In this document: piece after piece, positions 22,048 to 36,500 of the stretch
How positions within the stretch are numbered: the stretch's first letter is position 1
How the letters are laid out: each line of letters starts with the position of its first letter
NCBI GenBank assembly: GCA_963576735.1
Contig: OY755173.1
Location: 17,516,873-17,580,872, forward strand
Direction of reading: 5' to 3'
DNA from: Bedellia somnulentella
Taxonomy: Eukaryota; Arthropoda; Insecta; Lepidoptera; Bedelliidae
Length of the DNA: 64,000 nucleotides
Notes under the pieces: model-generated
What the model was told of the DNA's origin: nothing
The model's database searches: none
Seen by the model: only the letters and a program-made list of their open reading frames with translations
Position numbers and translations under genes: made by a program

Positions 22048-22667
22048 GGCTTATTCCGATTATCCACCCTAAAAAATCCTCCCTAAGTCGGATATTCGGA
22101 AACGCATGTCCGATTATCCACCCTGAACGGGGTGGATAATCGGAATTCATAATAAAATGTTTCTTCCGATTTTCTACCCTGCCTACGTACAGTCCTTTAC
22201 AGAAACATGTAAATTATTATTTATTGTGTGTCAGTGGTGAAAAGACCCTAAGTTTTAATTTTGTTATTTTTTGTTACGAGTTTCTTTCTTGTTATGGTTT
22301 CATTTGTGACAACAGTCAATTTAAATGGTTTTCACCCAAATCTACAGGTGCTTACCTGCAATTTTTTATTTTTTTTTAAGATTACTTACGTTTTTCGTTT
22401 AACAATAAATATTAAATTAAAACTTTCCACCAGGATAATTTTATTCAGACTGTAAGTAGGAAAGTAGGTATGTATATCTCTGTTGAAGTTTCTTGGACCA
22501 GGTTGTGAGTATGTTTCTGTGAATGACTGTACTTGGGGTAAAAAATCGGAAGAAACATTTTATTATGAATTCCGATTATCCACCCCGTTCAGGGTGGATA
22601 ATCGGACATGCGTTTCCGAATATGCGACTTAGGGAGGATTTTTTAGGGTGGATAATCGGAATAAGCC
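22048..22667. mobile_element. 620 bp foldback transposon with 8 bp target duplication
   Basis: TTTTGTAT is repeated exactly at 22040-22047 and 22668-22675. Between them lie about 135 bp inverted ends starting GGCTTATTCCGATTATCC. Each arm holds an internal palindrome made of GATTATCCACCCTGAACGG and its reverse. There is no transposase; the middle is T-rich. An 8 bp duplication fits hAT- or P-type superfamilies. It begins 61 bp after the TXNDC17 stop. Confidence 0.93.
22151..22156 (+). terminator. first AATAAA after the TXNDC17 stop, inside the transposon
   Basis: AATAAA at 165 bp past the stop, within the left inverted repeat. I see no earlier canonical signal. Use by TXNDC17 is inference. 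Confidence 0.35.
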
Positions 22668-23358
22668 TTTTGTATTTGTAATTAAACAACTGTTCTTATT
22701 TTTATGGTTTTATTTGACTCGTAAGTAAAATCCCTGTTTTCATAAAAAATAATAATGAAAAAATACGTTATTCAATCTTATCACATTTACAGCTAATTAG
22801 AGGCAAATAAAAATATATAGTTAATTTTAAGTATCGACTTGCCCAGTCGTCAAATCAGATTGACCCTTTATAAGGTATGATTAAAAATTCATTGGACTTG
22901 ACCGATATATCCTAATGACATAAGTTGTCATTTTTTAACAGTATATGAGCTTTATTTATTCGGCAGATTTTAATACACCAATTAGTTAAGAAAGTTGATT
23001 ATGCAAGTCATTGCTCTTGTAGCTCTAACTCGCATTAAATTAAATTATTTGTTCATTTCATATAAAGATATCACCTACTCCTCAATCACTATTTCTCATA
23101 GGAACCTTTCCTAAATAATGTCTTACGATTCCCCGCGTTAACATATGTCATGGTATGAATAAACAAACTAATTAATTTACAGTCAGCAATTAATAACTCT
23201 ATGTAGGAATATTATTTTTTGAGACCCGTTTACAAAATATCTACTGAAGCCCTGAGCTGACACCATCAGCATACAAAAGTAAATCTTAAGTTCTATGGAA
23301 CAACAAAACCAACAACATCAATACACAGTATTTTCTAGTATTTCACGATTGCACATAA

Positions 23359-23717
23359 CAATTAAAACAACTATTGATTTTCGGATATTTATATAATAAC
23401 ATTAACATAACATATACTCACGGATATAAATCCCTAAAAGGGGTAGCCAGAGCTAAGGAATTAGAAATTCCTCAGCCACTTTTGGAAAATTGAGTGGGGA
23501 AAAGATGGTAAAGTAAAGGTTGTTGGTGATGGGTCTCCAACCGCATCGCCCAAAAATCCCTTAAAAGCCCCAATACCGTTAGTCGCCTCTTACGTACATC
23601 CATCGGTAGAAACGGGGTAGTGCTATTCTAAGCCGACACTACACAGCGATTTATATAATAAATATAAATGTAATAACACCTGTACAAATTTACGAAAATC
23701 AATAGTTGTTTTAATTG
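23359..23717. mobile_element. MITE with TAA target duplication, interrupted by SINE-A
   Basis: TAA at 23356-23358 and 23718-23720 flanks inverted ends CAATTAAAACAACTATTGAT and their reverse. The 3 bp TAA duplication fits PIF/Harbinger-type elements. The interior is mostly a later SINE-A insertion, giving a clear relative age. Confidence 0.85.
23405..23641 (-). repeat. SINE-A nested in a MITE, reverse
   Basis: CATATACTCACGGATATAAA through CCGACACTACACAG, full length, inserted between the arms of the 23359-23717 element. Confidence 0.92.
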
Positions 23718-24264
23718 TAACAAAAATACATTAAACACATCTGATGGATTCGCAGCTTAAAATGATGTCATCCAACACTACAATCGTATAATTTGCATAC
23801 GTATACATTACATATATACATCAAATATAATATATACGAATAAATGTTTCCTTTTCTTTTTCTTTTTTAAATGAATTTTCAGGTTTATCGTCACGTGAGC
23901 TTGACAATTTTGATCGCACGTCGTTATTTTGTTGATGACAATAATTGTAAGCTGAGAAATGTCTGATTGTCTGATGTTCTCTTCTTCCTCATTTATCCTC
24001 CTAGGTCCCAGCGTGCTAATATGAGTACAAAATATTTTGTTGCTTCAGACCGGAGCATAGTTACGTATAGCAAGAGTAGAAACCTAACGGGCTATTTTTA
24101 TCACAAAATATTTCTACCCTAAGTTCGGATATTTCTTAGACCTAACGTCCCAAAAAAAGAACCAAATATTTTCATCTTTTTTTTACGAAATAATATTTAG
24201 GATTTACTAAACATATGTAATAAAATCAACCCCACTTACTAATTAATGGAAAACAAACAAAATA

Positions 24265-24270
24265 TTTATT
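24265..24270 (-). terminator. candidate poly(A) signal of the SEC14-like gene
   Basis: AATAAA on the minus strand about 325 bp after the stop at 24595; the nearest canonical signal I found. Confidence 0.35.
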
Positions 24271-24594
24271 TTTCAATTCAGGTCTGAAGCGCAACTCTCA
24301 TTTTGTACTATAATTAGTACGTTAGGTTTAGGTTAATATGATTACATAATAAAAAAATATCTGGGACTCAGGAGGTTATAGTCTTGATTAGAAGTACTTG
24401 TAATAAAACCCTTCATGAGAGGGTATTGTGAAAGTGTCGTCCTTTGAACAGTTTCCCTTATGTTTACAACATTTAAGCAGCTTAAAATATTCAGTCAAAA
24501 ACATCCTTATAAGGGAAAGCGATTACGGTCCTAATAAAAAAATATTGCAAAATAAGTTAACCCACGAAATGCTATGTAAAATGTATATATAATT

Positions 24595-27500
24595 CTATGG
24601 AGTAGCAGGTCCGGCTGTGTCATCGTCAGGCAGATCACTGATGTTCAAATCTCTCTCAGGAACCGTTATTAGGACGTCGTAGTACACCTTCTTACTTCTC
24701 AAATATGCGCTGCTGTTGTCGAATACGACGGTGTCTGGAGGATACAAAGAAAGTAATTATAATAGTTTTATAGATGTTTGTAGTATAAAGAGTCTATGTG
24801 GTTGATGACGGCTAGGTTAAACGTTTAAAAATAAGAAAAAAATAAAATAACATAATGTAACTAAACTACAATGAAAAACAGTGAGAAAATCAGCATGTTA
24901 TTTAAAGCAACTCTGTTCCACCAACAAACCCTCATTCATAAATATGGAGGCTTTCGTGGATTGGATACTCCGCCGCCGTCAGGCAACATCATCTTAAAAC
25001 ACTGAAGTAGGCTTACGCCTAAGACTAACACATTAATCAGTTGTGGTTTGGGATGCTAACTCAACGATATGATAAAAAATACATATACATTTGTTATTTG
25101 TTCTCATCTCATACTAGACTATGACTTACAACTTAGCCATGTGGGTTTCCTCACGTTATTTTCCCTCATTCCGTTAATAACAATGATAAATTAACCACAC
25201 GGATACTAGTTTGAGCATGAAACGTGGACTTACAAGTAGCAGGTCCGTCCACAGGCAAGAACCCGCTCTCGCGGTTGCCCTCCGTGACCTTGACCGGTCC
25301 GTACACGACGCTCTCCTTGTCGTCCTCGTCGCGGCACTTTATTAGAAACTTTATGTCGTGGTGCTCTACGCCGAACTCCCACCTGAAATATATTCACGAT
25401 ATTGGAATATACAGGCTGTAACAAAGGGGGACACAAGCCAAAAAGGGGATGTGCAAATACGGTTTAATAAGAAGTTTAGCAACGTTTGTTTTTCAGTAAT
25501 GTTAGGAGAATCAAACAGTTTTCTGTATTAAGTGATTTACACGGCACGGTAAAAAGGGAACGTTAACAAGTGAATGCATAGTGTCTAATTTAGCTTATCA
25601 CACAACATGTTCATTTGGTATTGGTAGTGCTCCCTTACTGTGTCGTGTAATACCCACTTTACAAAGAAATGCAACCGTGGGATGGAAAATAGAAAATGTT
25701 ATTTTTGGTATGTGGTTTTTTCACGCTATCTCTTACAGCTAGTAAAATTATGCAATACTTACTTTAAGATACTGTCTTTCTCGGCGCAGAGTAAATCGTG
25801 CGTGTGTTTTTCCCCAGTCTTGATAGTTACTCGAGTGTAAGTTTTCTCGGAGTCAAAGTTTATCTTTTTCGAGTAGCATTTCTTCGGTACTTTGCCTCCC
25901 GGCTTCACCTAATTGAACAATGATTGTTTATAACTTTGTCACTTATATATGCATCGGTCACCTGATTCAAAATCAAGATCTAATGTTTGTATTGAAAATA
26001 AAATCTTTACAGATACTTTTTGAAAAACAATATTAAAATATCTTACTACTTACTTACTGAGTCTACCGTTCCAGTCTCTAGGTTAAGCCCGTATATGCCC
26101 TACATGGTAAGTGATGGAAGTTTGTTTTCAGTTAGGTGTATCATATCCACAAACCATAAATTTATCGAGATGTGACCAACCAAGGTAAGCGGCGTAATAG
26201 CAGCAATTTTCAAATTTTTAAACTCTTTCTATTCATAATACCTACTCATATGTATGTTCAAATAGATTTGAGCAGTTAAAAAAGGTAAGACAAACATTAT
26301 GTGTCACATGAAGAAGTGGAAGAAGAGAAGAGCAGAGTATAATAAACGATTCACACAGAAGAACAACTAGCGGTCATTTCCAGACAATGGTTTTTTCCAG
26401 ACATCAAACCAGACAATTTTGGATGGTTTAAATGAAATCATTCAGAATGGCATAAGTCTGCCTTCTATCACGGGGCACATTCACTACCCTGGCGAATATT
26501 AATAAGTCACCAGGCCAGATACAAAAAATTACTTACAATTTCCGCACACCTGGGATCCCCTTTGCTGTCAACCATCGTTCCGCCATAATGTTCAGGTATC
26601 TGGTCTGGGTCGATGATACTGAGCACCTGCTTCTTCCACTTTTTGGAATCGGTACCGTAAATCTGTATCTTGGATATCGTGTATTCGTGCATGAACTTTT
26701 TCACCACGGAAAACGCGACGGAGAAAACTTTTGGTGCTGGAATTTAAATAAGAAAGGACATTAGGCATTTTGTATGGAACAATTACCCACAGCGAACAAA
26801 AATGAAAATCTGTCTGATAGATAGGCAATTACATCTAGATTACAGTGGTATATGTGCCATATCTGTGGGTCATGGGAATATCGAGAAAATGGATGTCAAA
26901 GTTTCTTATTTGTAACAAAATCAAAGGGAAAAAAGGACTAAGAAATAATTATAACATGTTTTTCTCATTACTTTTATTCTGCTGCTTACAAATAATAAAT
27001 ATTTCGTCTAAAAACGCTGCAGGTGTCTGTAATTCTTCTTGGTTCATCACTTCATTCTATGAGAATCTAACCAAGTCTTCTAATAATCGGTTTTACGACA
27101 ATAGGCAAGAGCAAGAACTTAATATGCTCAGACACTTGTCGGATATTAGTCGGTAGGTCGTATAAATACTTAACTCAGAGTGATAGTTTAAGTAATTGAG
27201 CGGTTATGTTGATTAATAAAGAAAAAGCCATCTAAATATATGATTTACATTTTACTAAATATTTCTGTTTTCCCATGGTTAAGAATAAAAATAACTATAC
27301 AATATTAGATCTGGTTAGAAACTCTATGATATAGAAGTATGCATTTTGGTTTGTGTTCGCAACTTTTTAAAAAACGGGTCATAGAGTCCCAATGCCTTTA
27401 AGATAGTTGTGAGTTCCTACGATAAGTTTTACTTCACTATTATGCACTTTATGCCCAACGCTTGAAGATCTGGGAAAAATTCATAGACAGTGACCTCTGA

Positions 27501-30500
27501 ACTTCCGCAAATGGGCTCTGCTGCACCTGAATATGTCTATTACCTCGATTGTTTGCAAGTATTGGCTTTCTGAATTACTCACCATTAACAATATAGCATA
27601 TCTTCAGTATTTCTGGATAGTTGGCCTCGTATATTTGCAGCAATGTGAAGACCATTTCCGCAGCAGGTCGCCAGGCATACTGGCGGATGCTAAAGCCTTC
27701 CAGGTCGAATATTATTGTCAACTGCGAAAGTCAAATATATCTGTATTGAGTTAAAGCTCGGGTATAAGTATTCCAATTGTATGCCTTCGAAGTGGGAGAA
27801 GTAAATTTAAATGGCCCATTTATCTACCATCCCTAGTATTCAGAAATTTTGGGCAATTACGAGAAAATATATTTTATTTAAAGTTAGATTGAAACGTGTA
27901 GCTATTAACATTGTTTTGGTGTGCAAATATTTTAACAAATATCTCATTGCGATACCTTTACAGTTTTTTCTGAAGTCGAATACGTATAACAAGTCAATAG
28001 CATAATTCGGTATGCATAGTTTATATAAGTGATGCTGATTACAAAATCATATTAAGAAAATATTGGTAAGAAAAGAACATATAATAAATATTTATTTATA
28101 ATATTTTGAAATGAAATAAAATAAAGCTATGAATAATAATATACTTTATTAGTGTTTGACCTTTAATCTTCTTTCAAAGACATACGTTTTTGCAGTTTAT
28201 AAAAACATATACAAGAATTTGAACGAAAATTAAAATTAGTCTTTTAATTTTGTGTTTGCTTTCAAACAAAAAATACAAACAAACTGTACGTACCGAATTA
28301 TTAACGTTAAACAACCTCACGAGAACCTCATAAATTATTTTTAATTTGTAATGCAATGTGGCAGTTTGTTCATACAAAGTGGCGCGGACGATAGGCTACA
28401 ACCTATTTACTCCTGTTGGGCAAGCACGAGCACTATTTTGTCGACACGATAACGGTTAGAATGAAATGGCAGTATACGATACTAAGTAAGTGCGTAAAAG
28501 ATGGCTGCTTTATCCCACGCGATAACTAGTTTAAACATGGCTCGTGCTTGCTCTGCTGCAAAGCTAGTAAGAGCGACCTGTTAACTAGATATCGCGTGGT
28601 GTAAAACAGCCATCTCTCAGGCACTTACTTAGTATCGCATAGTGTCATTTCATTCTATACGATCGATATCGTGACGATAAAATAGCGCTCGTGCTAGGCG
28701 TCCTGCAGGTGTCATAAGGGTCGACTCAGGGTTTTAAGTAATTTTTAAGTGATAAAAATATCTGAGGATTTTACAATTCTGAAGTGTATAACACATATAT
28801 GTATTAATTAAAAATGACCATTCTTGTCATGTCTTAATCAGTAAATCTCACCTTTAAGGCAGGCGGGCCGTGACTATCGGCTTGCTTCCTGGCCAAGGTG
28901 AGGTAGCCTTCAAGATGGCGAATCACCATTTTAATGACTTCAGTCCGGGTTACTGAGTGCAACAGACCCCAAACGTCGAGACCCACAAATGGTACTATGA
29001 TTACTGAAAATAACACAATAAAAGATGAAGATAGATAGATAGATAACATTTATTTCCACTACTCAGGCACACAAAGAACAACATCGTGATCACATATATT
29101 AAAAATCCAACAGATATATATGTCGCAGCCAACTGGATAAATCAGCCAGCTGACAAAGCAGCTAGCTGCTTAATTAAATGCCGGCTCCTAGTAAAGGGCT
29201 AAATTTCAATCAGCCATTTAGTTGAACACAACGTCCAACCACTTGGCTGAACGTTATATCGCTGTCTGGTTATTTAGGGTGACTATGAGATTTTATGCAG
29301 CATGAAAATAAAACCAAGTAACTTTAAATAATAATTATTATTACATTTAAAAAAATATACAAAAAGTGCGCTACTAAAATTTGGGTAGGTATTTAAATAG
29401 GCGTCTAAAAATAAATTCGCATCAAACTTTAATAAAATAAAATTCTTCTTAGGTACTTCTTATGGCAGCAATACTTAAATTATATTCATTTAATACAATA
29501 TTAACAATTAAATGGCACAAAGCTTTGGCACACTATCTAAAAGTACTGGCATACCACACAAGTTACATTTGACACAATATTTTTTAAGTTCGTAATCGCA
29601 ATACATGTAACTTCAATATTATTATCATTTAAGACTTCAGTTTCATTCTGTATGATTTTTAAACCACATGGCTCTGATTCAGAATATAGGCCAGGATTGG
29701 TTTCAACTTGATTAACAACAGAAACATGTGTATTAGTAGGCTAGGCCCTAGGTATAATACGCATCATGGGATCAATGGGGATTTTCTTTTTAATATTAAA
29801 TGCTCTTTATTCCCAATTGCCATAACATCATACTTGTGCGTCCAATAATATTCCATTGTAGACTTTTTTGGTGTCATTCATGGTCACCCTAGCATTTTGT
29901 ATATAATTAACCTCCAAAACTTTCCAAATTGTCGCGAAAACTGCTATTATCAGCTTGGACTGGTGTATTTATTGAAATTTCAATGATATAACACTTTTTA
30001 AGCAGTTATTCTAATAATTTAAACAGAAAAATAAAATAAAGTGAAACTTGATAAATTAAATTAATAAATTCAAATCACCCGCCTGACTCAACGTCAGTCC
30101 AAACCAAAACGGGCTAACTATTCAATCAGCCGGGTGATTGCTGATTGGACGTTCAGTGACAACAATTCATTTTACAAGCGGGCTAGTCTTCTAACTGGGA
30201 GCCGGCGTTTAATTAAGCGGCTAGCTGCTTAATGAGCTGGCTGATTTAACCAGTTGGCTGCGACATATACATTACAACAAAAACAGTAATACACATTTAT
30301 AGAAGCTATAATTATAACAGCAATTTTATGTGACACAGCAATGAAAATGGGATCCAACTCAGCATTGAAATTTGCTTTACGCAAAACACTGATTTCAGTC
30401 GTTTCCCTGGGCGGACCACTTAACAAACAAGATGTTGCTTATTCCTGTGTAGTGTCGGCTTAGAATACCATTTACGTATAGCATACCTATTTCTTCTCGT

Positions 30501-33500
30501 GGGTGCTGTACAAGGTGACTTAGTCTTTTCGGGATGATAAAGTGATTTTTGGGGAATGTATCTGGAGACTTGTCATCAACCATCCTTTATTTTACAGTAT
30601 TTTCCCTCACGCATCTGCCATAAGTGGCTGAGGAATTCTTTATTCTCTTGTTTTTATCATAATCAACCGAAAAGAAAAAAACTTTAGAAATTCATTGCCT
30701 AATAACGGAGTAATCGCTTAACATTCGTAAAAAGAAAACATACAAGCGAATTGAGTACCTTCTTTTTTGAAGTTGGTCGAAAATAAAATATGTTCAAGTT
30801 ACAACTTACAATACTTACTTATAAATATAATTTCTTATAAATATAATATGTTATTTTGGATTGATGAGGTACCTTACTAGGTCAGAGCCAGGCTGGGTAA
30901 TATACCCCACCTTAGCAGCCTATGACACAATCAATATAAGACTAATAGAGCCACAGCGAGTGTGATTGCGTATTTTATATGTACTGGGATCGGGAAAGAA
31001 TCAAAGAAGCCGTTGAAAATAAGTAGTAAGAAAGAAGGTTATTTAATTAAATTTCAAAAGTGGCTCTCTCGACGACTTTCAAGGATATATAGTCGTGAAG
31101 TATGAAGTAAGTGTGTGTATAGGCTGGGTAGTATCGGCTTAGAATGACACTAACTTCTTTATACCTGTGGATGTCGACAGAGGTGTCTTAGTGTTTTGGG
31201 GCTTTTAATTGTTGTTGGGCGATGTGACTGAAGCCTCTCACCTCTCACCGATTATTAACTAATATTCCAGTTCCTAACCTCTGGATACCATTTTTTTTGG
31301 ACTTTATAGCTTTGCATACATACATACATGCATACATGCAAGAAGGGGTAGCCAGAGCTAAGGAACTAGAAGTTCCTCAGCCACTTTTGGAAAGTTGAGT
31401 GGGGAAAAGATGGCAAAATAAAGGTTCTTGGTGATGGGTCTCCAACCGCATCGCCCAAAAATCCCTTAAAAGCCCCAACACCGTTAGTCGTCTCTTACGT
31501 ACACCCACCGGCAGAAATGGGGTAGTGTTATTCTAAGCACTACACAGCAATATATAATATATTTATAGCTTTGCGTATGTATGTAAGTTGTCTAAGTAAG
31601 TGTATGTGTGTATGTGACATACCAGGTGATCCCTCCTTATCAAAGCCAGTGCTCCCACTTGGGAAGAACGTCTCCAGAACTTCAGGAGCCTGCCACGAAG
31701 ACAGGGTAGTATCGATTCCCCACTTCTCACGCCACGCCATTGACTGAAATATCAAAAATACTCATGTAAAAATTCAACAACCCGCAATTTATCATCAAAA
31801 GGATAAAGGTAGTTCCTCTCAAAAAACTGCTTAGGTTCAATTTTGGAGACGGGCTAATAACAAAGCATCTTCTCACGTTTTATATACATATATTATATAT
31901 ATAGGATACAATCTGCTTTTTAAGCGGTGTTACCCGTTTTATACAGCGACGTTTTAAACAACTATATACGGACATAACATGCAGATCCAGTTAGTTCCTA
32001 GAAAAGTACCATTTAATTAGTTACGTTTGGTAAGCGATACTAAGTTAATGATCATTGCATAATACGAGTATATACTATAATTGTAAATAAAATTCATGAC
32101 TGAGAAACCATAAATCATTGCGTAAATGATGCCCCCTTAAAAGCTCGTAGGGTATTCGATATTTTAAGTGATTGTTGGCCGACGCGGTTGGAGACCCATC
32201 ACCAGCCTTTATTATTCTGTCCTTACTCCACTCAACTTCTGAAAGTAGCTAAATAACTACTATTTATTTAGCTTTGGCTACGGTTTTCGGGATTTATAGC
32301 CGTGAGTAAATGAATGTATGTAATGGAAAAGTCGGGCTTTTACGACGAAAATTTAGTAAATTCTAGGTTATACCGATTACTTTTGTTAACGGTTGTTTTT
32401 TAGAATATAATAATGAACATTTATAGCAACTTTTGAAATACCAACAGTATCGAAAAAATATTATAAATTTAAACTTAAGTTACAATTTCGTCTAATAATT
32501 AGTTAAAAGAAATTAATAAAAAAAAATTGATCGTTGATTTAGCTGAGTTGAATTGAAGAGTATTATAATTACGAATATTCTATTACCTACTGTTAAAATT
32601 AAAATTTTTACTATATTTGAAATGCATGTATTGTAATCACTAGTAACTGTTCGCTTGATATTATAAAATAATTTGTTCATTATTACTTACCGTTATTATT
32701 ATTTTTCAAGGTGAGTAGAGTCCGTCGTACTACTCGTATCATTTTCGCTTTTTATTTCATATTGTGTTTATTTGATACTTTATCAAGGTTTATAAATCAT
32801 AAAAACATGAGGTCATGCATTTATTTTCATAAGAAAAAAACAATCATAACTACATACATTTACACCCGGTTATACATTCCAAAAAAGGATAGATATAACT
32901 TCAGAATCAGAAATATTCCAACCACTTTATTTGGTAAAAAGTTGTGAGGATTGTTGATGGGTTTTCCAAACAATCGCTCAAGATTTGTTAGTAGTACTTA
33001 AAATTAAAGTTTGCTTATTAATTTGCTCGATACTCACATCTCTTAGCATTTTTTCTGCTGCATCAGGATCCCATTTTCTGGCTGAAAAATGTAAATTAGG
33101 AATTATAATAATTTTACTTTTAGGTGTACTAATATACTTTTGCTGTGTAGTGCCGGCTTAGAATAGCACTACCCCATTTCTTCCGGTGGGTGTACGTAAG
33201 AGGCGACTAACGGTATTGGGGTTTTTAAGGGATTTTTGGGCGATGCGGTTGGAGTCACATCACCAACAACCTTTATTCCACCATCTATTCCCCACGCAAC
33301 TTCCAAAAGTGGCTGAGTAATTTTTAAGTTCCTAGCTACCCCTTGAAGGGATTTATAACCGTGTATGTACGTATGTATGTATGTATGTACTTTTAGGAAA
33401 CTAACTAAACTGGACCACTACATCAAATTAGTACTATATACGGTTACATAAAACCATGACTTAAACAACAGAAAATGACATAATATAAAATGCTATCGCT

Positions 33501-36500
33501 GCTTACACCGCACTTTAATTAACTACAAGCTGTTGTAATTTTAAACTGCATAGTTATTTTTAAAATTAGTTAAAACTTTTCTGGTCGTTTTTCAAACCTA
33601 AACCACATTCCCCAAACTATAAAATAAATATGCGATACGATTCAGGAAAAGAAACATGTAACTTATTTAACAATTACTTTTATTTGGCCCCTCCCTCTGC
33701 AACTTTTCCACATTTATACATAGATTTTGACACTCTATAAACTTTGATGGACAACCCTGGATGTTGACCATTTCTTGTACATATTTTCACGAGACCCCGT
33801 TCTCAAAGAGCTAAAGTCGAGTCGTTGCCAACAAATATTTGAGGAATGACGTGTACATTCAGTATACATCCTATACGACTGTATACGACAGAGATGATAC
33901 TGAAGTGTATATGACACTTTCAATAAATTTCTTTAATGAATTAAAAGTGGAATATTCTCCATGGCTTCGAAAAAAACTTTAATCACTCTTACATTATAAA
34001 TGTTACATTTCAGAAAGTTTAGACGACATCAGCACAATGAAGGTCAATTACTAATCTCAATATTTTTGCTTAAACATTTGCGAAGATTGTCTCTAACCAA
34101 TTTAGGCATGCGGCATCACATTTCACCGACCCAGCATGGTTTATGTATGGGACGGTCCGTAGATACAAACAACTCTTTTTTTATGAGCTGTTTATTAAAA
34201 GCCATGAACCGAGGATTACAAGTTGAAGTCCTGTATAATGATTACAAAAAATCGCTTGCTCGTATTTGGCACTATATAATGATATTAATGTGCTGTGTAG
34301 TGTCGGCTTAGAATAGCACTACCCCATTTCTTCCGGTGGGTGTACGTAAGAGGCGACTAACGGTATTGGGGCTTTTAAGGGATTTTTGGGCGATGAGGTT
34401 GGAGACCCATAAGACATAAGACATTTATTACAAGAAAAACACATTAACAATTACAATTTACAATGATTCACGCACTAGGCATTGCCTGTATCGCATGAAT
34501 CTAGGGAACACATTTAAAATACACCACAAATAATACAAGTTTTTCCCATCACCAACAACCTTTATTTTACCATCTTTTCCCCACTAAACTTTCCAAAAGT
34601 GGCTGAGGAATTGCTAATTCCTTCGCTCTGGCTACCCCATCTAGGGATTTATAACCGTGAGTATATGTATGTATGTATAATGATAAGAAAACTTTGGATA
34701 TTGATTCTTATTTGAAAAATCGTTCACAGGCACCTCCTTGTAAATACTTTATTTCTAGATGTTTGTAAGTTTCCCAAGGTTCACAATGAAACCCCTCTCC
34801 ATTTTGTTTTGTTTATCAATTAAATATCTAAGTCACAGTGTTTAATGCATGCCAATGCAGTTGATGAAAAAAAAAATTAGTTTTGCTTCTGATGATTGCG
34901 TCGGCCTACTATCTAACTAAGATAATTTATAACATAATAACATAACATAACATAAACGTTCACGCCGAATATCCCCGAAGGGGTTGGCAGAGGTACTAAT
35001 ACTTCTGAACATCACGTGACTTTGTCACCTGGTGTTCAGAGTACCCACGTTTTGCATGGACAGTGTACTCACGTGATAGGGGGCAGGTCTATCGCCGTTT
35101 TGTACGAATACACTGTCACATGACTAAGTACAACTCAGCCATGTGGGTTTCCTCACGATGTTTTCCCTCACCGTTAACAACCATGATAAATTAACCACAC
35201 ATATGTCTTTAGAAAAGACAAATTGGTGTAGGCCCCGACCCAGGATTTGAACACTAGTCGTTTGCACGGAAAGCGAGTGTTCTACCCACTGGGCTATCAC
35301 GGTTGTTCCACTGGGCTATCACGGTTGTTTAAGATGATTTATCATTATTTATAAGATAATTTATCCTTTCGTAATAATCCACCTGACCTTAATTTATGCT
35401 CTATGATTACCTATACTAGTAAATATACTTTGTGCATAATCTGATATTAACTTCAATATTGAATTCAATGGTACATGTCTGATACGCTTCACATCAATAC
35501 GTCTCGTATTGGAATAATAAATAAAGGACTCAAAACAATGAATAAATTTAAATTAGAAACTTTATTTTAATCTTTTTTTAATAGACCAAATGATTGAAAA
35601 AGACAGCTAGGTTTCATACTTTAAAAGTCATCTACCTATGCTATGACCACTGACAGAATTTGCCTGTGTTATTTGGTCAACATTTTATGCCTATAATATT
35701 ACGGGAATTGAGAAAGTAATGGTATAAAAATATCAATTTTATGAACTATACTGATTCGAAGATAGTGTCTCTTATAAAATATTTTGTAACTTGTCGAATA
35801 ACTTTTATATCATTATATCCACATAGAATTAGAATGAAACTTTAAAATCATTTAATTTGTTTGTATGCATTTAGGGAGCTTTAAGTCTATATTATTTTTT
35901 CCCACAATTCTGACATATTTGTTATTATGTCTGTCTGCTTCTTTTATGTTTATAAAATAAAATAAAAATGAGAGGGATATCTACTGGAACTGGCAATCTC
36001 TTTTTCTTTGTAATCATTACTTTTAATATAACCCTATAAGCGAGTGAAGTTTGATTGGGTTCTTCTTCTTCTTGTGGGCTTATTAATTACATCATTGACC
36101 AACTTTCTTCTTTGGTAAAACGTTGCTCCATTGCAAACACAATGTTCAGTATGCAAAGTTTTATAAAAAACGATGCTGATTACAAAACAATTTTTTAAAC
36201 AATAATTTCTTGAATCAGCAGAGGTTGAAAAGTATTCTATAACCTGCCCAGGAGTATGAAAATTAATTGTGCCAAGTTTCGTTAAAATCCGTCGAGTAGG
36301 TTTTGTTTCCATAAGGAACATACGAACCGAGAGACAGACAGTCAGAGAGACAAAAATTGTACTGATTGCATTTTGGGCATCAGTATCGATCACTCATCAC
36401 CCCTTATAGTTATTTTGGAAATATATTTCATGTACAGAATTGACCTTTCTACAGATTTATTATAAGTATAGATACGACGACAACCACGGCAATTAACGGA

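Noticed and set aside
32711..32947. Plus-strand 78-residue frame in a SEC14-like intron
   Set aside because: AT-driven Lys/Ile/Tyr-rich composition with no splice context or domain.
36034..36393. Minus-strand 119-residue frame
   Set aside because: Crosses the MITE family F fragment and a retroelement tail; no protein-like content.
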